Shown here: piece by piece, positions 54,939 through 64,000 of the stretch
Position numbering within the stretch: position 1 is the stretch's first letter
How the letters are laid out: each line of letters starts with the position of its first letter
Origin: Beaufortia kweichowensis
Taxonomy: Eukaryota; Chordata; Actinopteri; Cypriniformes; Gastromyzontidae
Length of the DNA: 64,000 nt
NCBI GenBank assembly: GCA_019155185.1
Contig: CM032809.1
Location: forward strand, 1,160,501-1,224,500
Direction: 5' to 3'
Program-made: the position numbers and the translations under genes
Notes under the pieces: model-generated
What the model was told of the DNA's origin: nothing
Seen by the model: the letters and a program-made list of their open reading frames with translations, nothing else
Databases searched by the model: none

Positions 54939-55160
54939 TTTCCCGCCCTGATATCGAATTCCCCATCAAAGTGACGCGGTGTTATCTGAGACAAAGGTAG
55001 AGACAGTTTTAAGCACTCCAGTGAAACTGAGCTCTTCAGTCACGGAGGATGCTGTCCCCTCTCAGGCGCGAGCGAGCTGGATGGGATGCGCGTGCCCGTG
55101 TTACTGGGAGGGACGCCTGCAGGTGCGTGTCAGGTAAATGGCACGCTCGCAGCCTACTTG
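54864..55160 (-). promoter_or_regulatory. kcnh8 first exon and CpG-richer promoter
   Basis: The CpG density rises around the first coding exon and for roughly 200 bp upstream (54939-55150), then falls sharply. The transcription start is not determined. An AG microsatellite follows about 540 bp upstream of the start codon. Confidence 0.5.
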
Positions 55161-55472
55161 ATGCAAGAGGTTAGAGATTCATAGAGTGCCACACTGTTCA
55201 GTAGATAAGATCACGAACTCTGTAAAAATATTGGCGGAAACACGCTTTAGAGACAGACAAAATGAAAATTAATTTAAAGGCAAAAACTGTAAATTACCTC
55301 AAATTAGATACATAATTAGGATGATTCGTGTCATTAATGTGCACATCTACCTTAGCCAGCTATTATGCATTGTTAACATAAAAGTAATTAATCATTTTCA
55401 GAGTATGGCCCAGTTAAGTCAGTTTCCAGCATTGTGTGTGTGTGCGAAAGAGGAGACAGAAGAGAGAAAGAC

Positions 55473-55578
<106 letters not shown>

Positions 55579-55977
55579 CTTGAGACTTGCAACAAATGCA
55601 TTAACGTTATATACAAAATTGGTCATCTATTTGAATTAAGAATAAGGTTCCATAAGTCCCCTTTCGATTATGCTGTGGTAAAAACGTAACAGAACTGTCA
55701 TTAAAATAGCAGGACTGAAAGTTAATTAAAGAGAAAGTCTCTATCTCTCTAATAAATCCTCTTCTGTCACAGGCAGACAGGTGGCGGTGTGTAATGTTAT
55801 CAGTCTATAAGGCTATGTCGCCCTCTACTGTTTATATGAATGCAATACAATATTTGTACCATGTATTGTTCAATCTCATGTTCAGTAACTCGTAAATCCA
55901 CAATGTGCCCTGAAAAACGCATTTTCAGAATTTTCAATTAGCACTATCAAAGAAAATAAATATTAAAATAAAAAATA

Positions 55978-56037
55978 ACAAATAATAAGAAAAAGCAAGT
56001 AAAAAAAGTAAAGAGTTTGCTTTTTCTTATTATTTGT
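55978..56037. repeat. Perfect 21-bp inverted repeat with 18-nt spacer
   Basis: Left arm 55978-55998 (begins ACAAATAATAAG) and right arm 56017-56037 (ends CTTATTATTTGT) are exact reverse complements over 21 bp, separated by 18 nt. No terminal transposon motif or coding content was recognised. Confidence 0.9.
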
Positions 56038-57349
56038 CTGCATTTTTGTCCGCATTTCTTGTTCAGATTTTCAGTAAAAAAACACGTTGTAGATTTAGTT
56101 CAAAAGAAAAGTAAATTGCATGTAGAGAGAACATCGACCTCATAACTAAAATAATTATGTTGGCCATGATACATTGCGAATATTTATATCATATTACAGT
56201 TATGTGATACAAAATGTGTTTTCCATTTGGTTTTATTAATAAGCAATGCAATTAAAGACACATGAAGTTTGCATCATTATGAAAAAGCTCATGAAACACA
56301 ATGATTGCTACATGTGGTGATTGTCATGTACTCAGGTGCAAACAAACATTAATCACTGAAAAAACCTAAAATGAGCCTGATTAACTTTTTTTTCCAAATG
56401 AGACAATCTGTATTTGAATTCATTAATGTATCTGGCATTTGGACGCCCCACTCATATATACACAAACTGCCAGGCCTTTATAGCTTTACATATTGCCTTT
56501 CCTATAGACTCCATAATAATAATTGTACTCCATAATAAAAATACTGTGGGTCCTGAGACAAGATGCTCAGATCAAGATTAAATCAAGAGTAAAGATTACC
56601 AAAATGCCTGACCATTATACAGAGTCTTGTGCTTCTTTGTGTGAAAATTATAGAGGCACTGTCTAATCTTCTGGGTTAAAATTCCTGAGGTAGTCTGATG
56701 TCTGTAATTCTTTATTGAGATATTTTGTATTGTAGCATACCTGCTATGATGATTAGATAATAAATGCACAAATGCATAAAAAGCAGAGTTAAATATTTGT
56801 TGAGGACAAGCTTGGGCATGTTAACATAAGTGTTTAGGTGAACTGTTTAATAATTATTATTATTTAAGCCAGTATGATTCACACATATCCATTAAAAAAA
56901 AGAGTTAAATGTTAGTTAAGGACAAGCATAGACGTATTAACATGAGTATTTATGTGAACTGTTACTGTTACGTATTGACTATTATTAATTATGTTAAGCT
57001 ACATAACAGTGTATTGTTTTTAATGACATATGCATGACTAAAGCAGATCACGTTAACTCCAGGGTAGTGCAGTTTAAAATTGTACACTCCTAAAACATAG
57101 AACGTTATTCTCTATCGTAAATGCACCATAATTGAGATTGCACTAGCATACAGTAACAACACCTAGACAAAGATAATAAAGCCTTTTTATTGCATTTTTA
57201 CAGCCGTACAGTGTTGCAGTAATTGCCACTGCTAGATAGAAATTATGCAGCTGTAAATACAGATCCGCTCCGACAAAAGGCATTTCCGCTGAAAGCTGAT
57301 TGGTTCACATTGCGGTGACATCACGTCTATGGTGCTACCCAGAGGTTTA

Positions 57350-57593
57350 ATTACGCGTCTGTACGAGCACTGAGCAGCAGATTTTCTCCATGTTTTCTAT
57401 TTTCTTGACCCGTGTGTGTCCGATTTTTCCATTCGCGAGGTAACTGCATAAACACTTAACAACGAAATAAAACCGTCGCTTTTCTTCATGCCGGACAGGC
57501 GCCTTTATTCGGAGCGAGAGATCCCGGGACGCGCGCACAATATGTTGGCATGTTCGGGAGCGCGTCTGGCAAAATAAACCAAACGGCACCGCA
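57350..57593 (+). promoter_or_regulatory. Probable satb1 promoter and non-coding exon 1
   Basis: A CpG-rich patch (57350-57600) in AT-rich surroundings ends in a GCA|GTGAGT splice-donor-like site at 57593/57594. The satb1 coding exon has an acceptor (CTTTAG) at 58439, so a 5' non-coding exon is required, and this is the best candidate. The exact start is unknown. Confidence 0.5.
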
Positions 57594-58439
57594 GTGAGTA
57601 ATTTATTAAGATCGTTGAGTAGCGAGTAAAGAAAGGCGAGATGATTTTGACGATGGCTTGAACAATGGGCAGGTTGGGCATGTATTCTGCACCTGTAGCA
57701 GTGCTTAATAAATATAAACTGATATCTTTAACCTTTAAATTGATTGCAGTTTTTATGTCAGGGGTCCGAGGGACCCCAGTGATGTACGTGAGAAAATATT
57801 TTTTACATTATGGAAAAATGCGACTGTTATCTAGTAATATTGCCTTTGTTTGGGGATAGCTTTATTCTGGTAACGTTATTATAAAAATATAAAAGAAATC
57901 AAATTAAGTAATTGGAGTGTGTAGTCACAATTTTAGCATATGGAAATTCATTGCATTTATGCATGTTTTATATCTGTGAGTCTCTAAAAACATAGTAACA
58001 TTTATCATATAGGACATGTGAAGCAAGAATTTTCCATATTAAAAATATGCAAAGCAAAACCTCTTTAAAGGATAATTATAGTGATGCTTTTTGCTTTGCA
58101 AGCATCACTATTATTATCTTGCATACTTATTATTAGTGGTGCTTGCAAAGCAAAGCGTCATTGTTATCTTGCATACTTATTATTATTGGTGATTGCACAG
58201 CAAAACATTTTCTTGCATTCTTTTTTTTTCTGGACACTAGCTTTATTCTTCAGAAAATGTTCATATCTAGTTGTTGTTCATATTGTGTAGCTGATAAACT
58301 GCTTTTTAACAACCTTAGTACTAAAGAGCTGGACCTGTTTAACCTTCACTAAAGAGCAGCAAAAGCTTTTTCTCATTAAGTTTTCCAACAGTCTTGACTC
58401 CTCTATTTCTCACCTTCCTGTCTTCCTTTTTTACTTTAG
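57594..58439 (+). other. satb1 5' UTR intron
   Basis: About 850 bp between the probable non-coding exon and the first coding exon. It contains the duplicated hairpin-forming repeat at about 58076-58205. The overlapping hydrophobic frames at 58081-58352 come from this repeat. Confidence 0.45.
58076..58205. repeat. Tandemly duplicated hairpin-forming unit
   Basis: Two related units share TATCTTGCATACTTATTATTA followed by TGGTG. The first begins with a self-complementary stretch (GTGATGC, a short loop, then GCATCAC, with TTTGC/GCAAA near the centre). The second carries GCTTGCAAAGCAAAGCGTCA. It resembles a simple repeat scattered in carp-like genomes, but the family name is unknown to me. Confidence 0.6.
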
Positions 58440-58464
58440 TTTGTGATAGCCAAGGATCAACATA

Positions 58465-61400
58465 ATGATGAACCATTTAGCAAGCACTAGTAACAACCAA
58501 GCACCAGTCTGTGAACCATCTTATCCTCCATGTAAAATTGCCCGCATGGAGAATGCCAAAGATTTACCAGTAGCTGGTGTTACACCCGTGATCCTGGCCT
58601 CAAAACAAGCAACACTAGCACACACCAACAGAATCAAAGGTATCTACAGGAGTACACACACAAACAAGGACATTTACAGTTAGTGGCCCATTGTAAGATG
58701 TTAGATTATTAAATCCTCCCTCCCACTAAACAGGTAGTATGCTACCTGTCTTTTGTATGGTGGAACGCGGTGATGTCCCTCCCACTGACAGGAAGAGATC
58801 AGAGCATGCAGAATTTGTACTGCTGAGAAAAGACCTGCTGTTCAGCCAGATAACAGAAGCTGCATTACAAGAGCTGGGCTACACGCACACTGCAGCTGCG
58901 CTGGCTACAGGTACACACAAACACACACACAAATGTTGATGATCCCTGACCAAACATAAATTAGAGATACAGCATACTGTAAACTCTAATGTATAATGTC
59001 TGTATTAGGTCAGGTTCAAGTTGGTCAGTGGAACCCTGTAGCCCTATCCACTGTAACAGACACTGCTGACGCAACAGTAGGAGACATGCTCGAAGACCTT
59101 TATCAAGTTATCACCTTAAGAATAAAGATAAACAGGTACATGCATGCATGCACATCTATATTATGCTTAACATACAACATTTATGCCATGCTCATTGCAG
59201 TAATCACAAACCTCCATCTAGCTTGTTTACACAAATCTATTCTGTGTCAACAGACACTTTACATGATTTATCAGTATGATAAACTGCTCTCTGAAAATTA
59301 AAGGGATATTTGTCATCATTTATTCACCCTCATTTTGTTTAAAACATGTATATGGGTATTTATTTAGTGGATCACAAAAGAAGTCAATGAGGGCCAGTGT
59401 TGTTTGATTACCAACATTTCTCAAAGTATCTTCTTTCGTGTTCTGCAGAAAAAGTCATACATGTTTTAAATGACATAAGAGTGAGTAAATGATGACAGAA
59501 TTTTCATTTTGGGGTAAACTATCCCTTTAAAGTGGCAGATTATTTGGTTCTAATTTATGATTAAGGATTAATTTTACTGATGGGTGTATTATTAATAGTA
59601 ATTTAACAATTATTAAAGCCATTATAGTTATTAAAGATTTGAACAAAAATACTTCAAATAGCTAGTTGTGAAATAATAATATAGGATTATTGTGCCACAA
59701 AGTGAAATTTACTCAGAGTCATTTATTAATTATTGCAGTAAACTGTGTTTCTAACTGACTCACTTTTGATTTTTTGTTCTCACAGTGTTTCTAAATTAGA
59801 GGACTTGCCTGCTGAGCAATGGACTCATTGTATTGTCAGAAATGCCCTCAAGGAGCTGCTGAAAGAGATGAATCAGAGCTCATTGGCTAAAGAGTGTCCA
59901 TTATCACAGGTACACAACACACACTGAAAATACACAGCATATTCTCAATTCACCATCTCCATATACCATTAAACAAACTACAATACTTTGAAAACTATCC
60001 AAAGCACCATATGCAATAACAAGAATCTCACTTAGGGGCACAATGGTTATAGCTAGCACTGTGATCATTAAAGCTCTCTCCAGTAAAGAATAGACTCTAT
60101 CAATAAGATTTACCCCTAGCGTAAGCACAAGCTATTAGATCACTTTAGGAAGGATACAGAAAATATCTAGCACATCTTTCCATCTTGTAAACTTATTTTG
60201 TATGCACACAAACACACACTGACTAACATCTTTAATGTGTATTTAAAGAGCATGATTTCATCAGTGGTAAATGGCACTTACTACGCCAGCATTTCTGCTG
60301 TGAAATGTCAGGAGTTCGGCCAGTGGTACAAACACTACAAGAGGACCAAATATATGATAGGTGAGAGTAACATTACGCTGTATTTTTCTTTTTTATAGAA
60401 CTAGTTAGAACAAGTATTACCCTGCACAGTGCATGTCATTTTGGGCTTAGCCTTTTAGATCACACCACTACTGTAAATGACTGTAAGCTATAATTAGGCC
60501 TCAGTTTGATAATTAATATAAAAACTGAGCTATTAAAGATTTTCATTTCCTCTCAGGAGAGACAGACAGGCATTGCAACCAGCTCTCATCCTCTAGCCAT
60601 CCCACTATCCACCAGCAAACAATAGAAAGTAGAGGAACGGAGCAACGTGGTGTTGTACAGATGCAAGCAGGAATGCCTGGTTTAGTGATGGCTCAGCTTC
60701 TATCACAGCAGCACGCTATGTCTCAGCTACTCACACACACTCACACACACCCGCACGGGGCTCATCCCGCACCACTAAGGACTCCACCCAAATGCAACGT
60801 GTCCCCGCCCACAGTAACTCAATGTCCCTCTCCTGTCACTGATGTCTCACCTGAAATCTACCACTTGGTGCGTGAGGAGCTGAAGAGGGCAGGGGTTTCC
60901 CAAGCAGTGTTTGCACGAGTATCTATAAACAGGACTCAGGTGACATTTTATTTTTTAATTCAAATGTAACAAATTTAATTTTATGTAAGAAAATTACATT
61001 GATAATGGTCCGGCTAGATGAATAAGTAGCAATCACAATTATTGGCTGTAACTGAAAATTTGGGCAATAATCAATAGTTTTCAGTTTCAATAGAAAATAC
61101 GCAAACACAAGAAAGACAAATGCACTCATTGAATGTTATTATAGGTTATTTAACCAATGAATCTTCTACACAGATTGTTTTTACAAAGATTTTTTTAAAT
61201 AGCAGACAGTAAATAAATCGTATATTCTGCATATACAGCATGCTAGATTTCATTACTGTAGCCATAGACACATTTCTAGAAATTTTCTTAACAGCATCAG
61301 GATGTATGTTTGTGTGTTTGCATATACAGGGCTTACTTTCAGAGATTTTGCGCAAAGAAGAGGACCCACGGTGTGCATCTCAGTCTCTTTTGGTGAACCT

Positions 61401-62717
61401 CAGGGCCATGCAAAGCTTCCTGCAGCTGCCACAGAGCCATAGAGACTCCATCTATTTGGAAGAAAGAGAACGTAACATCAACAGTGGCTACAGCACAAGC
61501 ACCACTTCGCCTCTGCCTATTCAGGTTTACTGTCATTGAAATTCCAATGCCAGTTCCAAGTATGTGCATACCATTTTTATGTCATAATAAACAATCTTTT
61601 TCACTACAGGCAAAACTATCACCTGTTGGCAAGGAGATCGTAGTAAAGGTGGAAAGTGATGATTTTGGCATACACTCTGGCATCTATGACGAAATACAGC
61701 AAGAAATGAAACGAGCCAAAGTGTCGCAGGCTTTGTTTGCAAAAGTCTCTGCAGCCAAAAGCCAGGTGCGTATGTATTAATGCATACTAAATTAAACAGA
61801 TTGCACAAGAAAATGTATAAGTATTGTGATGGTACATTATACATTTACATGGTAATCACAGAAAGTTAAGTAAATATGTGTGTGTTAGGGCTGGTTGTGT
61901 GAGCTGCTACGCTGGAAAGAGGAGCCAACCCCTCAGAATCGTACATTATGGGAAAATCTTACTTTGATACGTCAGTTCCTAAATCTCAGCCAATCAGAAC
62001 GAGATGCTATATACGACCAAGAGAGCAATACTGGACAGACTGTCTTTCCAGAAAAACACACAAGAGCACTAACTGAACCACTGCAGGTGAGTGTAATATT
62101 TTTACTTTTGAAACCTTGCTTTATAAAGTGTTTAAATTTATATTTATTTTTTTAAAGGTGATACCACAGCATATGGCACATCTAAAGCAGCATCAACAAC
62201 TACATAAAATTTTACCTCAGCAACACAATCCCCTCCAACAGCTCCAACTCATTACTGGAAGTGGAACAGCTCAGATGGGTCCGAATCTTGGAGGCAGGTC
62301 TTTGCCCCTAGAAGCCCATGCGGTCCTGCAGAGTTTCATTCAGGAAGTGGGACTACATCCAGATCAAGAGGCAATTCATACTCTATCTGCCCAGCTGGGA
62401 GTGCCCAAAGAGACGGTCCTGTACTTTTTCCATGGTCACAACTGGCATAGTGGGAAAGAGAATGACAAGAGAAGAGAAAGAGACGAGAGAAAGAAGATGA
62501 TTACATGGAGGCAGAGGAAGATGAAGAATGCAGTGATACAAAGACAAATAACCAGAGGACTGGGGAGAACAAGATCACAGGGACAGAAGACATTGGGGTG
62601 GTAGAACAGAATGCATCTACACAAACTCGTTTTATTATTACTATTAAAGAGGAGGAGCTCCCATGTAAGAAGGAGCTTGATGATAGCCCCTCTTACTGCC
62701 AATTTATAAACTCCTAA
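58465..62717 (+). CDS. satb1: SATB1 chromatin organiser (CUT-CUT-homeobox), last-exon frame uncertain
   Basis: Nuclear matrix-associated protein that binds base-unpairing AT-rich DNA and organises chromatin loops. Exons: 58465-58639, 58734-58910, 59009-59135, 59786-59909, 60249-60360, 60557-60939, 61330-61524, 61610-61765, 61889-62086, 62158 onward. An in-frame TAG upstream supports the start (tandem ATGs at 58465 and 58468). Order: short N-terminus; ubiquitin-like oligomerisation domain (about 60-165, MLPVFCMVE); CUT-like domain (about 165-240, KLEDLPAEQW, CQEFGQWYKH); Gln/His/Pro-rich linker; CUT1 (about 337-410) and CUT2 (about 455-530, LCELLRWKEEP); His/Gln-rich stretch; divergent homeodomain (about 600-655). 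The frame used by all exons ends at 62604 (697 aa) in an unusual basic tail. The overlapping frame from 62466 to 62717 encodes an acidic tail with IKEEE that resembles the human C-terminus. This could be a frameshift, a sequence error or real divergence. Teleosts have satb1a and satb1b; which one this is was not resolved. Confidence 0.92.
59300..59530. mobile_element. Cyprinid MITE-like element, copy 4
   Basis: Left end TTAAAGGGATATTTGTCATC lacks the usual TAGTTCACCC segment. The right end GGGGTAAACTATCCCTTTAA is well preserved. The interior has the family tracts (TCACAAAAGAAG, TTCTTTCGTGTTCTGCAG, ATGACATAAGAGTGAGTAA). It sits in satb1 intron 3. Confidence 0.75.
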
Positions 62718-63171
62718 AAACATATAATACGCAGCAATTGATCCTGTGTGGTATGCCATTTATTTATAAATCTGCACAATGTATGGATACTTTCCCTAAA
62801 ACCTCAGACTCTAAATGAATTACATGATAAAAATGCCACGGAAAGCATTTACATGACTGTTGTTCTTTAAAAATGTACTATTATTGTTAGTAATTTGCTA
62901 TTCTAGAGATATATTATTTAATGTTTGTCCTTCATTCTCTGTTAAATTCTCAGTATTACAAATAAATCTCTGCAGGCAATGTTGTTCTATGTTAACAGTA
63001 GCATATTCAACGGAGCATTATTGTCTTTTACAAAAGCTATTGCCAGAGACTATGTTTAGAAGCAAACAGCACATTACTGCATTATCGTGTATAAAACAAA
63101 ACACAATAGAAACTGCACTTTGAATTACAGTGAATAGTTCTTTCTTTCCTGACGGTGCATTATTGATTTAC

Positions 63172-63177
63172 AATAAA
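63172..63177 (+). promoter_or_regulatory. Candidate poly(A) signal of satb1
   Basis: Canonical AATAAA about 455 nt after the end of the longer satb1 frame, followed by TG/T-rich sequence, as expected downstream of a cleavage site. Another AATAAA at 62961-62966 could serve as an earlier site. Confidence 0.5.
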
Positions 63178-63320
63178 GCTGTATTGTTTGTTATTGTTCA
63201 TTATATTCAAAGCCATTTTACTCAGAAACTGTAATGAATTGTTTTGCACTGATGGAATCTTAAATATAATTTTATTTAGTTTACGCTAATGACTGTTATA
63301 ATAGAACATTATAAGCATAT

Positions 63321-63328
63321 TCACGTGA
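63321..63328. promoter_or_regulatory. CLEAR-type E-box (TCACGTGA)
   Basis: Perfect palindromic TCACGTGA, the core of the CLEAR element bound by TFEB/MITF-type factors. It lies eight bases before an X-box-like site. Function is inferred from motif only. Confidence 0.4.
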
Positions 63329-63335
63329 CGATGCT

Positions 63336-63350
63336 GTTGCCCTAAGCAAC
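63336..63350. promoter_or_regulatory. X-box-like RFX site
   Basis: GTTGCCCTAAGCAAC is an imperfect palindrome with GTTGCC and AGCAAC half-sites spaced 3 nt apart. It fits the RFX X-box pattern typical of ciliary gene promoters. Motif evidence only. Confidence 0.5.
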
Positions 63351-63689
63351 CACTGTACTATTTCTAATTAAGATAAAAATACATTCACTAGGTGGTCATT
63401 AAAGAGATTTACTACCCTAATTGTTTCTTCTTAATAAAAAATAAAATTTATTTTGGTCCGTTTTTTAAATAATAGACTATTGACATATAACACATGCCAA
63501 TTATTATTTGCATTTACGCATTTGGAAGGCGTTTTTATTTAACGCAACTTACCGAGGATTTATGTCGTACATTTTATCTGTTTGTGTTACCTGGTACATG
63601 AAAGAAACCATTTAAAAAGCTCGCATATCAATGCATCTCTAGTATTAAATTATGTATTAGTGTTTTATTACATAAATAACACTAAAACG

Positions 63690-63960
63690 ACGATTTAAAC
63701 ACCGACCTCAGTTGCTCCACTCCCGCAGTGATGTTTGAAGTCTCGCGCTGGCTGACCGTGTCGAGGTCACGTGTTTGATCAGCTGTTGTGCGGCACTTCC
63801 GCCTTACTAGCGCTAGTAGCGCGAGCGTGTTTACATGCACACTGCAGGGACAGAATGGGCAGACCCGCGTGAAGCTCTGCAGGTAAAATATAAGCCGAAA
63901 TCCCTTTACTGCCATTAAACTGACATTTACGGTTGTGGACGTGCTCGTCAAAACTGAACG
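63690..63960. promoter_or_regulatory. CpG-richer island at the right edge, likely promoter
   Basis: CpG density is clearly above the surrounding DNA, with an E-box GTCACGTG at 63766-63773 and a donor-like GCAG|GTAAAA at 63882/63883. In human the neighbour on the far side of SATB1 is TBC1D5, which would be a natural candidate, but no TBC1D5 coding is visible here. Confidence 0.4.
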
Positions 63961-64000
63961 CAGACATGTCAAGTGTGTGAAATGTTATGCAATGTAATAT

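Larger units (their letters stand above)
62718..64000. other. satb1 3' UTR and right-edge flank
   Basis: AT-rich DNA after the satb1 stop, with AATAAA at 63172-63177, followed by a flank that turns CpG-richer from about 63690 to 63960. A donor-like GCAG|GTAAAA at 63882/63883 on the plus strand could end a non-coding first exon of a neighbour. No coding frame could be assigned. The two overlapping minus-strand frames at 63682-63972 are not convincing. Confidence 0.5.

Noticed and set aside
62505..62717. Separate small gene starting with ATG at 62505
   Set aside because: Better explained as the displaced C-terminal frame of satb1, because its acidic IKEEE-containing end resembles the SATB1 tail and it overlaps the last exon.

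Overview
This is vertebrate nuclear DNA, most likely from a cypriniform (carp/zebrafish-type) fish. It carries spliced genes with GT-AG introns, AT-rich non-coding DNA, CpG-richer promoters, and several copies of a short DNA-transposon family that is very common in cyprinids. The proteins read as clear orthologues of human proteins with fish-type substitutions. No bacterial, viral or CRISPR-like content was seen.

Six protein-coding genes can be assembled exon by exon. From left to right they are: nutf2-like (minus, 1449-2241, 4 exons, 128 aa), ngly1 (plus, 3333-6612, 11 exons, 644 aa), kat2b/PCAF (minus, 8188-14163, 18 exons, 794 aa), rab5a (minus, 16413-17465, 5 coding exons, 216 aa plus a probable non-coding first exon near 19.4 kb), kcnh8/Kv12.1 (minus, about 30.1-54.94 kb, 16 or 17 exons) and satb1 (plus, 58465 to about 62.6-62.7 kb, 10 coding exons plus a probable non-coding first exon near 57.5 kb). 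nutf2l and ngly1 are divergent, ngly1 and kat2b converge tail to tail, kat2b-rab5a-kcnh8 all run on the minus strand, and kcnh8 and satb1 are divergent.

Five of the six (NGLY1, KAT2B, RAB5A, KCNH8, SATB1) sit on human 3p24, so the window is a compact piece of an ancient linkage group. The genes do not form a pathway. They cover nuclear import (NTF2), cytosolic deglycosylation of misfolded glycoproteins, histone acetylation, early-endosome traffic, a voltage-gated K+ channel and chromatin organisation.

Non-coding stretches: the interval between rab5a and kcnh8 (19.7-30.1 kb) has no recognisable gene. It holds MITE copies and one unexplained GC-rich island. The kcnh8 introns carry a tRNA-derived SINE. 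The kcnh8-satb1 interval holds a 98-bp AG microsatellite, a perfect 21-bp inverted repeat and a duplicated hairpin-forming unit. The right edge has an X-box-like site and E-boxes of the CLEAR type, which suggests the promoter of a further gene that starts at or beyond the window end.

The points most worth checking are an apparent reading-frame break in the last satb1 exon together with a divergent homeodomain recognition helix, an ambiguous kcnh8 C-terminus (retained or spliced 97-nt intron), a 4-nt tandem splice donor in ngly1, and the hairpins upstream of satb1. I found no convincing new multi-gene system.
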